NCBI GenBank assembly: GCA_946528555.1
Contig: CAMMYS010000033.1
Location: 1-64,000, forward strand
DNA length: 64,000 bases
Direction of reading: 5' to 3'
Source of the DNA: an uncultured Mycoplasmatota bacterium
GTDB taxonomy: Bacteria > Bacillota_I > Bacilli_A > RF39 > UBA660
Shown here: piece by piece, positions 8,652 through 16,712 of the stretch
Layout of the letters: every line of letters starts with the position of its first letter
Position numbering within the stretch: position 1 is the stretch's first letter
The notes under the pieces: generated by a model
The model's input: the letters and a program-made list of their open reading frames with translations, nothing else
Databases searched by the model: none
Told to the model about the DNA's origin: nothing
Translations under genes and position numbers: made by a program

Positions 8652-9157
8652 GAATTAATGATGATGAGTTACCACATGCCTGCCAAACCGCAATAATTGA
8701 AGCAAAAAACTGGAATAAAGCCGCAGAAATATTAATCCCATATAATAGATTTGAGTCGCAAATATGTGTAATGTTACTTTATTCAATAGAGTTGTATTTA
8801 AAAGCCATATTAATGAACAAAGGTACTAATGTTACAGATAAGAGATTTAAGAGTGATTATAGCCATGATATTTATAAGTTATATAATTTATTAAAAGAAG
8901 AAGAAAAAGAAATAATAAGAAAAGGCGTACAAATAGATAAATGTATTTATTTAGGAATAATCCCAATAAAAGTGGAATTTAATGATTTTGATCATGAACT
9001 CAAGTATGTATCAAAAGGTTTTATTGATTATAGATATGAATACGAGTCTTTTTGCAATGGGCAATATATTTTAACATTAACTGACTTTATTATAAGTATT
9101 AATAACAATGCTAAAAAATTAGCTTTTATGTTAATTGGTGATAAATATGATATTTGA
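8648..9157 (+). CDS. HEPN-like domain protein (second of a pair)
   Basis: The 169-residue helical protein has a central segment (ELYLKAIL, then a loop, then DYSHDIYKLYNLL) that resembles the HEPN family with the GHDL-type motif. RFKSDYSH gives an Rx6H pattern. The start codon overlaps the stop of the first HEPN gene (ATGA). It may be the partner of the first protein or a second nuclease subunit. Neither protein has an obvious antitoxin-like nucleotidyltransferase next to it. A 36-codon reading frame overlaps its end. Confidence 0.55.
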   Translation: MRINDDELPHACQTAIIEAKNWNKAAEILIPYNRFESQICVMLLYSIELYLKAILMNKGTNVTDKRFKSDYSHDIYKLYNLLKEEEKEIIRKGVQIDKCIYLGIIPIKVEFNDFDHELKYVSKGFIDYRYEYESFCNGQYILTLTDFIISINNNAKKLAFMLIGDKYDI

Positions 9158-9257
9158 ATTATATAGTTATGAAAATAAAATACCTTTGAAAAAGCGTTAT
9201 GAAATGCTTGAAATATTAGTATCTTTTTATGATGATTTAATGTCTTTTTTGAAATAA
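9147..9257 (+). CDS. Possible 36-residue small protein coupled to the HEPN pair
   Basis: The frame starts at an ATG inside the end of the second HEPN gene. GGTGAT lies a few nt upstream, the same Shine-Dalgarno used by many genes here. The product is charged in the middle (KIPLKKRYEM) and hydrophobic or acidic at the end. It would be the third member of a translationally coupled set, in the position where a small antitoxin could sit. The evidence is only the start site and the overlap. Confidence 0.35.
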   Translation: MIFELYSYENKIPLKKRYEMLEILVSFYDDLMSFLK

Positions 9258-9263
9258 ATATTA

Positions 9264-9269
9264 TATAAT
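9264..9269 (+). promoter_or_regulatory. -10 box placed for a leaderless transcript
   Basis: TATAAT ends 6 nt before the ATG at 9276, so transcription should begin at or next to the start codon. No Shine-Dalgarno is present between them. Confidence 0.5.
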
Positions 9270-9275
9270 TAGAAT

Positions 9276-9746
9276 ATGAGAAGATTGTTTATTATATTAT
9301 TTATATTGTTATTGTTAACTAGTTGTGGCGAATCTGACACGTTTGAAGATTATGATTATGAATATCATGCTCCTGAAATAGTTGATCCTATTATTGAATA
9401 TGATTGTTTATTTGGGGAATTAAATTATCTTAATCAATGTGTAGATACTATGTCATTTCCAGCTATGATTGGATATGAATGTCCTAGTGGATATTATGGT
9501 TATGTTACATCTCCATCATGTACTAAGAGTGGTGGAATGTTTTCACTAAATTGTGGGCCAGGACAAGTTGAAGTAAATGGTGTTTGCTATAAACAATATA
9601 TAAATGCTCGTCAATATTATTATTGTACAAGTGGTGAATTAAGAGGAAGCAAGTGTGTTCAAGAAAATATATTTACTCCAAATATAAAATATAAGTGTGA
9701 AGATGGTTTTTATTTAAATATAAATAATAAATGTCAAAAGGATTAG
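9276..9746 (+). CDS. Cysteine-rich lipoprotein
   Basis: The 156-residue protein begins with a lipoprotein signal (MRRLFIILFILLLLTSC), lipobox LTSC, cleaved before Cys17. The mature part has repeated short Cys-containing units such as YECPSGY, LNCGPGQ, YYCTSGEL and YKCEDGF, with Gly/Tyr around each Cys. This recalls small disulfide-linked modules. It probably sits on the outer face of the membrane. A second lipoprotein gene starts 6 nt later, so the two are likely cotranscribed. The mRNA appears leaderless. I do not know the family. Confidence 0.7.
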   Translation: MRRLFIILFILLLLTSCGESDTFEDYDYEYHAPEIVDPIIEYDCLFGELNYLNQCVDTMSFPAMIGYECPSGYYGYVTSPSCTKSGGMFSLNCGPGQVEVNGVCYKQYINARQYYYCTSGELRGSKCVQENIFTPNIKYKCEDGFYLNINNKCQKD

Positions 9747-9752
9747 TGAATT

Positions 9753-10241
9753 ATGAAAAAAGTATTATTAGTATTATTTATGGTTTTAATATTATGTGGT
9801 TGTGGTAAGGAAGAGGAAAATCATGATTTTGATGAAATTGAATATATTATTCCTGATGAGTTTGAAGAAACTGATGGTTCTATATATTCTAAATCATATT
9901 ATTATCGTGATGATGATGCATATTGTTATATATATGTTAGACCAGATGAAAAAGATCTTTATAATGAAGATAAAGAAGTGTGGTTTAAAGGTAATATTAG
10001 ATTGAGTTTAAATGATAAAGTTAGTGATTTAAAAGAATTAGATGTTAATGGTAAAAAAGTATTATTTGTTGAAAAAGATAGTAATGGAGATATTACTAAA
10101 TATTATGCTTTTGAATCTTCAAATAATTATTATTTATTAGAATATGAAATAAATAGATATAATGATGAAAATGAAACATATAAAAATAGTCCTTGTTATA
10201 CTCTTGTTGATGAAGTAATTAATAGTGTTAAAACTAAATAA
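9753..10241 (+). CDS. Acidic lipoprotein of unknown function
   Basis: The 162-residue protein has a clear lipoprotein signal: MKK start, a hydrophobic core and lipobox LCGC, giving lipidation at Cys17 after a second Cys at 15. The mature part is acidic at first (EEENHDFDE) and then looks like a small beta-rich domain with a DVNGKKVLFVEKD hairpin, as in DUF-type lipoproteins of Firmicutes. It follows the Cys-rich lipoprotein gene by 6 nt and ends at a shared bidirectional terminator. No specific function can be assigned. Confidence 0.7.
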   Translation: MKKVLLVLFMVLILCGCGKEEENHDFDEIEYIIPDEFEETDGSIYSKSYYYRDDDAYCYIYVRPDEKDLYNEDKEVWFKGNIRLSLNDKVSDLKELDVNGKKVLFVEKDSNGDITKYYAFESSNNYYLLEYEINRYNDENETYKNSPCYTLVDEVINSVKTK

Positions 10242-10268
10242 AAATGAGATTAATTAATCTCATTTTTA
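10241..10268. terminator. Bidirectional terminator between convergent genes
   Basis: AAAATGAGATTAA pairs with its reverse complement around a central TTAATTAA, with A-runs on one side and T-runs on the other. It serves both the lipoprotein gene and the convergent minus-strand gene. Confidence 0.75.
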
Positions 10269-11045
10269 TTTTCTTTTTCTTGTTAATTCTTTTTCTTTCT
10301 TTTCATCCATTTGTGCTTTTAAATCATCTAATTCTTGTTGTAAAGCTTCTTTCTTTTCTCTAATAGCTTTTAATCTAGGATTTTCTTCTTCAATCATATA
10401 ATCTAATATTTGTTTTAAATTATTAATTTGTGTTTTAGTTTGTGGATTTTCATCATTTACTTTATCTAAACTATTAATAAGTCTATAAATGTCTTCTATT
10501 GTAACATTTCCATCTTTTCTAATAACTTGTAATTTATTATCAACATTTTTAGTATATATTGCTCCTGAATTAAAGATAAAAACGTAATCTGCTCCAATTT
10601 CTTCACGTACTTTAGATGCTTTTTCTACTTCTTTTTTACTTGAAGTTATTAATTCTTTTACTTCAGCACGTTCTGAACTTTCAATAGTACATTTTAATGC
10701 ATTAAATAAAGTTGGTTTTTCTTCAAATTTCTTTTGTAAATCATCATCCATTCTTTCAATAGCATCAACAGCATATAATTGATCTATTATTGTACCTGCT
10801 TGTGCATTATAGTCAGCTGATAGTTTTAAAGCATATAATATATTAAAAAATGGTATATAGTTTAATACTTTTAATGATTTTTGTTGTTCTGGAGTAGATA
10901 TACTATCTGCAAATTCTGATAGTCTTTTTGATTTAATATAACAACCATTACTACAAACATCTTTAAATAATTTCATAGCTATTGTTGCTCTCATAAATAA
11001 ATTTAATAAAATTGTACTTCCCCAGAAAAATAAAAATTCTTTCAT
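10266..11045 (-). CDS. Membrane-anchored coiled-coil protein of unknown function
   Basis: The start is set at 11045 (MKEFLFFWG), because AGGGGGG lies just upstream and the promoter lies at 11077-11085. A longer frame to 11105 would begin upstream of that promoter. The product is about 259 residues: an N-terminal hydrophobic segment (FFWGSTILLNLF), a possible second one near NYIPFFNILYAL, a helical middle, and a highly charged C-terminal coiled coil rich in Lys/Glu. It is convergent with the lipoprotein genes and divergent from the glucosaminidase gene. I do not recognise the family. Confidence 0.6.
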   Translation of the reverse strand: MKEFLFFWGSTILLNLFMRATIAMKLFKDVCSNGCYIKSKRLSEFADSISTPEQQKSLKVLNYIPFFNILYALKLSADYNAQAGTIIDQLYAVDAIERMDDDLQKKFEEKPTLFNALKCTIESSERAEVKELITSSKKEVEKASKVREEIGADYVFIFNSGAIYTKNVDNKLQVIRKDGNVTIEDIYRLINSLDKVNDENPQTKTQINNLKQILDYMIEEENPRLKAIREKKEALQQELDDLKAQMDEKKEKELTRKRK

Positions 11046-11076
11046 ATATTTTTCCCCCCTTTGAAAAACGCTCGTT

Positions 11077-11085
11077 ATTATACCA
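11077..11085 (-). promoter_or_regulatory. Extended -10 promoter, minus strand
   Basis: On the minus strand this reads TGGTATAAT, a perfect extended -10. It drives the gene starting at 11045. Confidence 0.6.
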
Positions 11086-11160
11086 TAATATGGAATAGTA
11101 GTCAATTTTAGATATTATTATTTTTTGGTGTCAAATATATGGAATAGTATTTATGAATTA

Positions 11161-11188
11161 TGGTAAAATAAATATATATAGTGGAGAG
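11161..11188 (+). promoter_or_regulatory. Extended -10 promoter and Shine-Dalgarno of the glucosaminidase gene
   Basis: TGGTAAAAT at 11161-11169, then GGAGAG at 11183-11188, place translation at the ATG at 11193 rather than at a GTG at 11181. Confidence 0.55.
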
Positions 11189-11192
11189 TATT

Positions 11193-13367
11193 ATGAAAGA
11201 AAATGAAGATATACATAGTATTGTTTTAGATATTAGTAATGAAGAAATATCTGAAGAGAGATTAGATAGATTAAAAGAAGTATCTAAAAATGATGTAGAT
11301 GTATTTGTTATTAATTATGATATTAAAGATGAAAATGGTAATGTTGTTAGTTTATCTAAAGAAGAAATTGATAAGTTAAATATCAATGGTATGATTATGG
11401 ATGAAAAAACAGAAATAACTGATGCGAATGGTAATAAATATGTTATTGATGCAACTTATTATACATTTGATGAGAATGGTAATTTAATAAAATCTAAAAA
11501 AGATGATTTTTCTAAAAAATTTAAAAAACATAATACAGTATTAGATGCTGGAAGAGAAAGTTTATTTGATATAGCTAGTGGTGAATTAATTTCATCTAAT
11601 TTTGATTTTGTTCATGACTCTATGAATGATTTAATTGGTAAATTAAATATTGGTGAAAGATTAAAATATATTAAAGAAGGTAATGAAGCTGGACTTATTG
11701 GATCTATATATGATGTAAATGATTATTATAAAGGAATTAATAGTGAATTATTTTCTAAATTATTTGGTGATGCGAATGCTATTTCTACAATAGCTGATGC
11801 TTATAATGGAATTGATGTTAAAGGTGCTGATGTAGCATCAGGTTTATCTAGTGGAGGATGGTATTCTGATGATTCTGGATATAGTGGTGGTGGAAGTTAT
11901 TCTCCTTCACAACATCCTGGTGGAACTACAATAGATACAGCTGAACTTAGTGCCCAAACAAAATCAGTTATTGATTCAATAAAAAGTGAAGCAACTTCAG
12001 GAAAATATGATAAGTTAACAACTTTTCTTGGCACTAATTTAGAAGCAGGAAAGATTGGAACAATTAGTGTTGGATCTTTAGATAGTGCAGTTAAATCTGT
12101 AATTCCTTCTTTAAGTGAAGATGCTGCTTCTGCTAAAAGTGCACTTTCAGATTTAAATGCATTTGTAGGTCAAATTGGTGCATCTGAACAATTATCAGGT
12201 CCATCATGGGATAAAGTTAAAGCAGACTTAGCAACATATCAATCTTTACTTGGAGTAAGTATTGAAGCATCTGAATTTTTAAGTAGTGTAATTCAAACAG
12301 CACAACAAATGATATCAGATTTCTTATCTCCAGATACATCTTTAGATGATAGTGTTCTTCCAGAATTAGAAAGTAAACTTACAGAAGTAAATACTCAAAT
12401 ACAACAACTAACTCAACAAGTTGCTAACATGAAAGCAAGTCAACATGAAGTTTGTGATTATGATGAAAATAATGAACCATATAATTGTCATGAAGAACCT
12501 TCTGATGCAGATATAGCAGCAGTAGAAGCAACACTTGCTGATTATGAAAGTCAAAGAGAAGAATTAGAAACAGAAATTCAAAGAATACATGATTTTGCAG
12601 CTCTTGTTAATAAAGCACAAGCTATGATTAATGATGCTGTTAGCCAAGTTAAAAATGCATTTGAAAATCCTGTTAAAGGAACAGATGGTAATGAAACATT
12701 TAGTTCTAACTTTAATTTAGATTTATCTAAATATGGAATTGATCCAGAATCTTCTGGTAGATATTTAGCTGCATATAATGAAGCAAAAGCTGGAAGAAAA
12801 GAAGCAGAGAAACCAATTGAAATAACTGAAGATAGATCTAAAACAATTAATCCATTATTATCTGATGTTCCTGGTGATACTAAAGTTGGAAAATATACTG
12901 CTGATGAAATTAGAGCGATGTCTGATCAAGAAATTAAAAATCTATCAAGAGATGAGTTTATTGAACTTGTTGGTTCAGCAGCACAAATTGTATATAAAGA
13001 AAGGGGAGGAGTTCTTCCAAGTATCACAATAGCACAAGCTTTATATGAAACAGGAGATGGAGAATCATTCCCTGATGGCTCATCTAACTTATATGGCTTA
13101 ATTGGTTATCCAAGTGATCATAAACAGGGAACAGGAGGTTTAAGATATTTTGATGATATTTTAGAATCAACTTTATATCATGCTACATATTTTGAACACT
13201 ATGAAAATAAATGTTATCAAAGATTCATGCAAGCATGTAGAGATAATGATCCTTTAAAAGCAGCAGATTATATATCTGCATATGACTTAGGACATGAATC
13301 TTATATAACAGCAGTTAAAGATAAAATTAATAGATATGATTTAACTAGATTTGACCCTGCACAATAA
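11193..13367 (+). CDS. Large protein with C-terminal glucosaminidase domain and no Sec signal
   Basis: The roughly 724-residue protein ends in a FlgJ/glucosaminidase-type peptidoglycan hydrolase domain (about 590-724). It has SITIAQALYETG with the expected catalytic Glu, SNLYGLIGY, and an ESTLYHATYF segment. There is no N-terminal signal peptide or anchor. The middle (about 240-480) is helical, with GPSWDKVKADL near 335 and long coiled-coil heptads. This recalls WXG100/LXG-type exported proteins of type VII secretion. A Gly/Ser/Tyr-rich linker sits near 220-240. Export through a non-Sec route is an inference; no secretion genes are in view. The start is chosen by GGAGAG. The DHH gene follows after 13 nt. 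Confidence 0.75.
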   Translation: MKENEDIHSIVLDISNEEISEERLDRLKEVSKNDVDVFVINYDIKDENGNVVSLSKEEIDKLNINGMIMDEKTEITDANGNKYVIDATYYTFDENGNLIKSKKDDFSKKFKKHNTVLDAGRESLFDIASGELISSNFDFVHDSMNDLIGKLNIGERLKYIKEGNEAGLIGSIYDVNDYYKGINSELFSKLFGDANAISTIADAYNGIDVKGADVASGLSSGGWYSDDSGYSGGGSYSPSQHPGGTTIDTAELSAQTKSVIDSIKSEATSGKYDKLTTFLGTNLEAGKIGTISVGSLDSAVKSVIPSLSEDAASAKSALSDLNAFVGQIGASEQLSGPSWDKVKADLATYQSLLGVSIEASEFLSSVIQTAQQMISDFLSPDTSLDDSVLPELESKLTEVNTQIQQLTQQVANMKASQHEVCDYDENNEPYNCHEEPSDADIAAVEATLADYESQREELETEIQRIHDFAALVNKAQAMINDAVSQVKNAFENPVKGTDGNETFSSNFNLDLSKYGIDPESSGRYLAAYNEAKAGRKEAEKPIEITEDRSKTINPLLSDVPGDTKVGKYTADEIRAMSDQEIKNLSRDEFIELVGSAAQIVYKERGGVLPSITIAQALYETGDGESFPDGSSNLYGLIGYPSDHKQGTGGLRYFDDILESTLYHATYFEHYENKCYQRFMQACRDNDPLKAADYISAYDLGHESYITAVKDKINRYDLTRFDPAQ

Positions 13368-13380
13368 AAGGGAGTTTTAA

Positions 13381-14271
13381 ATGAAAGAAAAAGCTTTAAA
13401 AATTATTGATGATTTAAAAAAATATAATGAATTATATGTTATAGGTCATAATAATATTGATTGTGATTCATATTTTTCTAGTTATTTATTTTATAAAATA
13501 ATAAGTTCTTTTGGTATTAATATTCATTTTTGTATGTTAGATGATTATGCTATTTTAGAAGATGATAAAAAGATAATAGAGGAGTTTAGTCCTGAAAAAC
13601 CTGTTATTCTTAAGAGAAGTGAACTTGGTGATAAGACATTTGTATTTGTTGATCATAATGATCCTGATCAATCTCTTAAAGGTGAATATAATGTAGTGCT
13701 TAGTATTGATCATCATATAGTAACTAATAAAGTTAAAAATACTTATTCTATTGAATATACAAGTACTGGGTTATTCTTATATGATTTATTTAAAGATGTT
13801 TATGAATTTGATCAATCTTTAAAAGATTTAATAGCATTTACTGTTATGACTGATTCATGTTATTTAACAACATCTAGATTTAAACCTAGTGATAAAGTAT
13901 TATTTGATGAACTATCTTTTTCTTATGATATTAATGAAACTAGAAAGAAATATTTTAAAACAACTGATTTTAATTTAGATATGGATTTTAATATTAAAAA
14001 TAATCATAAAGTTTATCATATTGAAGATTTAGAAATAAATAGAGTAATGATTAAAGGATATGATAGTGATAAGAAATATTTAGAATCTTATTTAAATAGA
14101 AGTAATGAACTATATGATAATAATTTATTCATATGGAATGATTTTGAAAATATGTTAACTTATGTATATTTTAGAGGTGAATTATTACATACATATGATC
14201 ATATAGTTACTAGTAGTATATTAATTACTAAAGAATTAATTAGTGAAATAAAGGTTAGGAAATTAGTATGA
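13381..14271 (+). CDS. DHH-family phosphoesterase, similar to family II inorganic pyrophosphatase
   Basis: The 296-residue protein has the DHH-family metal motifs in order: GHNNIDCDS near 22-30, FVDHNDPDQS near 89-98, and SIDHH near 113-117. The VDHN segment and the TVMTDSC segment fit manganese-dependent inorganic pyrophosphatases (PpaC) better than NrnA-type nanoRNases. The length matches PpaC (about 309). The C-terminal part would be a divergent DHHA2 domain. It could hydrolyse pyrophosphate, or a related nucleotide. The next gene overlaps its stop by 4 nt (ATGA), and GGGAG precedes its start. Confidence 0.72.
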   Translation: MKEKALKIIDDLKKYNELYVIGHNNIDCDSYFSSYLFYKIISSFGINIHFCMLDDYAILEDDKKIIEEFSPEKPVILKRSELGDKTFVFVDHNDPDQSLKGEYNVVLSIDHHIVTNKVKNTYSIEYTSTGLFLYDLFKDVYEFDQSLKDLIAFTVMTDSCYLTTSRFKPSDKVLFDELSFSYDINETRKKYFKTTDFNLDMDFNIKNNHKVYHIEDLEINRVMIKGYDSDKKYLESYLNRSNELYDNNLFIWNDFENMLTYVYFRGELLHTYDHIVTSSILITKELISEIKVRKLV

Positions 14272-14495
14272 ATGGTTTAGCAGTTTTAATGTTAATATTT
14301 GGAGTATTAATTGTATTATGTGGTTTATGGTTATATACAGGACATAATGGTGATTTTACAAGATTATTATTATGGAAATCACATAAAGAAAATTTTTCTA
14401 AAGAAGAATTAAGATTTATTGGTAAATGGACTATTCTTAGTAGTTTAATTCCATTTATTATTGCAGTAGTTAGTATAATATTTGATATAAACTAG
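14268..14495 (+). CDS. Small two-helix membrane protein
   Basis: The 75-residue protein has two hydrophobic segments (about 2-23 and 53-72) with a short charged loop between (LWKSHKENFSKEEL). The start overlaps the stop of the DHH gene (ATGA), so translation is coupled. The stop codon lies inside the terminator stem that follows. The function is unknown. Confidence 0.65.
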   Translation: MNGLAVLMLIFGVLIVLCGLWLYTGHNGDFTRLLLWKSHKENFSKEELRFIGKWTILSSLIPFIIAVVSIIFDIN

Positions 14496-14513
14496 ATGAA
14501 CATCTAGTTTTTA
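14491..14513 (+). terminator. Rho-independent terminator overlapping a stop codon
   Basis: ACTAGATG (14491-14498) pairs with CATCTAGT (14501-14508), followed by TTTTT. Confidence 0.7.
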
Positions 14514-14515
14514 TA

Positions 14516-14524
14516 TGATATAAT
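14516..14524 (+). promoter_or_regulatory. Extended -10 promoter for a leaderless HD-domain transcript
   Basis: TGATATAAT is a perfect extended -10 and ends 6 nt before the ATG at 14531. No Shine-Dalgarno lies between, so the mRNA is expected to be leaderless. Confidence 0.55.
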
Positions 14525-14530
14525 TTTATT

Positions 14531-15019
14531 ATGAATATAGAAGATTATAAAGAATTTGTTAAAGAAAAACATAAGGGTCAAAAAAGAAAACAAGGTACTG
14601 AATATTATACTCATCCTTTTAGAGTATCTGAATTATTAAAATTAAAAGGTTTTGATGAAAAATATCAAATATGTGGACTTTTTCATGACTTACTTGAAGA
14701 TACTAATACTACATATGAGGAGTTAGTTAATATAAGTAGTAAAGAGATTGCTGATGCGACTAAATTAGTTACTAAAGAAAAGGGATATAATATGGAAGAT
14801 TATATTTCTAGAATTAAAAATAATGATATTGCTCATATGGTTAAACTTGCTGATAGGATACATAATTTAGATGAAGCTATTTATGCAGATGTTTCTTTTC
14901 AAAATAAATATATTAAGGAAACTGAAGATTATTATGTTTCTTTAGCAAAAGATACTGTATTTGAAAAAGATTTGAATGATGTATTAGAAAGATTAAAAGG
15001 GTATAAAAATAATAAATAA
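14531..15019 (+). CDS. HD-domain protein, SpoT/MESH1-like (p)ppGpp hydrolase
   Basis: The 162-residue protein equals the isolated hydrolase domain of RelA/SpoT enzymes. It shows YYTHPFRV (His of motif 1), CGLFHDLLEDT (the His-Asp pair and the following Glu-Asp), and KLADRIHNL (conserved Asp). No synthetase or regulatory domain follows. Such small HD proteins remove the 3' pyrophosphate of (p)ppGpp or act on similar nucleotides. The gene has its own promoter and lacks a Shine-Dalgarno. The (p)ppGpp role is inferred from the family. Confidence 0.8.
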   Translation: MNIEDYKEFVKEKHKGQKRKQGTEYYTHPFRVSELLKLKGFDEKYQICGLFHDLLEDTNTTYEELVNISSKEIADATKLVTKEKGYNMEDYISRIKNNDIAHMVKLADRIHNLDEAIYADVSFQNKYIKETEDYYVSLAKDTVFEKDLNDVLERLKGYKNNK

Positions 15020-15035
15020 CAATGATAAAAAATAG

Positions 15036-15063
15036 TTGACTAGTTCAAAGTTTGTGATAAAAT
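15036..15063 (+). promoter_or_regulatory. Promoter of the cystatin-like lipoprotein gene
   Basis: TTGACT at 15036-15041 is spaced 16 nt from TAAAAT at 15058-15063, which is preceded by TGA as an extended -10. AAGGAG lies a few nt before the ATG at 15085. Confidence 0.65.
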
Positions 15064-15084
15064 ATGGGGCTGAAAGGAGCTTTT

Positions 15085-15777
15085 ATGAAAAAAATATTAT
15101 TTTTTAGTTTACTTATAGTATCATTATTATTTGTAACTGGATGTAATAAAGAAAAACTACCTGAAGAAGTAGCTAATGTAGGAGGATGGAAAATTAACGA
15201 TGAATTACCTTTAACAACTATTCCAAAAGATGCAGTTGATGCATTTAATGCTGCTGCTGAAAAGTATACTGATATGGTATTAAAACCAGTAGATTTACTA
15301 GGAACACAAGTAGTATCAGGAACTAATTATATGTTTTTATGTAAAGGTACTAAAGATTCAAAGTCTTCTTATAATGTAGTAATTGTTTATAAAGATTTAA
15401 AAAATAAATCAGAAATTACTAAAGTTAGTGAATTTAAATTAGAAGACTATGTAAGTAAAGATATAGAAAGTAAACAAGAAGAATTATCTGGTGGATGGAC
15501 AATCTTTACTGATGTAGGTGAATCAAAACTTACTAAAGAAGAACAAGAAATATTTGATTCTGTTACAGAAAAATTATTAGGAGTTAATTATAAACCAGTT
15601 GCTAATCTTGGAACTCAATTGGTAGCAGGAACAAATTATGCTTTCTTAGTAGTTGGTCAAACTGTTACAGAAAAACCAGTTAATACAGTTAGTATATTTA
15701 CTGTATATGTAAATTTAAAAGGTGAAAAAGAATTAACTTCTATTGCTAATATTAATTTAGCTGATTTTAATAAATAA
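15085..15777 (+). CDS. Lipoprotein with two tandem cystatin-like domains
   Basis: The start at 15085 follows AAAGGAG; a frame from 15064 would start inside the promoter. The signal ends in lipobox VTGC (Cys20). The mature protein is two related domains, about 33-120 and 136-230. Each begins with GGW, then a helix (AFNAAAEKY or IFDSVTEKL), then PV.LGTQ and a Q-x-V-x-G motif: QVVSGTNY (75-82) and QLVAGTNY (178-185). Gly-Gly, helix, and QVVAG-type loop is the cystatin layout. Cystatins inhibit C1 cysteine proteases. The domain assignment rests on the motif order. The target, for example host or competing-microbe proteases, is inference. Confidence 0.72.
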   Translation: MKKILFFSLLIVSLLFVTGCNKEKLPEEVANVGGWKINDELPLTTIPKDAVDAFNAAAEKYTDMVLKPVDLLGTQVVSGTNYMFLCKGTKDSKSSYNVVIVYKDLKNKSEITKVSEFKLEDYVSKDIESKQEELSGGWTIFTDVGESKLTKEEQEIFDSVTEKLLGVNYKPVANLGTQLVAGTNYAFLVVGQTVTEKPVNTVSIFTVYVNLKGEKELTSIANINLADFNK

Positions 15778-15806
15778 AAGGTGAAAAAATATTCACCTTT
15801 TTATTT
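15776..15806 (+). terminator. Rho-independent terminator after the cystatin-like gene
   Basis: AAAAGGTGAA (15776-15785) pairs with TTCACCTTTT (15792-15801) and is followed by more T residues. Confidence 0.75.
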
Positions 15807-15842
15807 TATTATGTTATTATAAATAACTATCAGGAGGATATT

Positions 15843-16700
15843 ATGGCAAAAGAAGTTAAAAAAGAAGAACCAATAGATGTTAAAAAATTAGAAAAAAATC
15901 TTAAAAAATATGTAGATGATGCGATTAGTGATGAAATGGATAAAACTAGTAGAAAATTTTTAAGAGAGAAAAATAGAAAAATATTTTATAAAAATATAGT
16001 TATATTAATATTAATAGCTATTATTGGATTACTAGTTTATTTATTATATAAAGAAGATTATTTTGATAAATATTTTTGTGATAAGTGTGAAGAGACTGTA
16101 GTTGTTGAAAATAATGAAACTGTTGTTAATGAAAATGAAACAGTTAAAGAACCAACTTTAGATGAATTAATAGATAAATATTCTTATCTTTTAGATAATA
16201 TTAATATTAATGAAGAATCAATTTATTTAAAAGATTATTATGATGGTAAATTAACTAGTGAGTTAAAAAATTATTTATCTCTTAATAATATGAATTTTAA
16301 AAATTTTGAAATTGAAGAAGATTATAATTTAATAAATGAATCTGATATTAAAACATCTTATAATAAAATATTTAATAGTGAATATGAGAATACTAGTTTT
16401 GATTATAATGGTCAAAAGATTAGATATTTTAGTAAATTAGCTTCTTATGTTACTGATAGTATTCTTAATAAAAATGAATCTAATATTAAAAGAGAAATTA
16501 TTAATATAGATGTTAAAGATAATAAAGTAATAATTTATACTATTGAAGGATTAGTTAAAGATAATAAATTATATAGTATTTCTAATGTTGAAATAGGCGA
16601 TTATAAAAAGAATAGTTTAAATTATTATAAAGATAAACTTAATACATTAGAATATATATTTATTGATGGTTTATTAGACCAAATAAAAAGGAATGATTAA
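15843..16700 (+). CDS. Single-pass membrane protein of unknown function
   Basis: The 285-residue protein has a charged cytoplasmic N-terminal part of about 50 residues (Lys/Glu-rich, helical), one transmembrane helix near 51-69 (IVILILIAIIGLLVYLL), a CDKC pair just outside, a Glu/Asn/Val-rich linker, and a mixed alpha/beta outer domain of about 180 residues. AGGAGG precedes the ATG. The gene stands alone between two terminators. No family was recognised. Confidence 0.65.
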   Translation: MAKEVKKEEPIDVKKLEKNLKKYVDDAISDEMDKTSRKFLREKNRKIFYKNIVILILIAIIGLLVYLLYKEDYFDKYFCDKCEETVVVENNETVVNENETVKEPTLDELIDKYSYLLDNININEESIYLKDYYDGKLTSELKNYLSLNNMNFKNFEIEEDYNLINESDIKTSYNKIFNSEYENTSFDYNGQKIRYFSKLASYVTDSILNKNESNIKREIINIDVKDNKVIIYTIEGLVKDNKLYSISNVEIGDYKKNSLNYYKDKLNTLEYIFIDGLLDQIKRND

Positions 16701-16712
16701 TTCCTTTTTTTA
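16685..16712. terminator. Bidirectional terminator between convergent genes
   Basis: AAAAAGGAAT (16685-16694) and ATTCCTTTTT (16700-16709) form the stem with a 5-nt loop. T-runs on both strands serve the genes ending at 16700 and 16713. Confidence 0.75.

Noticed and set aside
9796..10005. Met/Ile-rich frame of 69 codons inside the second lipoprotein gene
   Set aside because: It is the shifted frame of an Asp/Tyr-rich protein, without a start site of its own.
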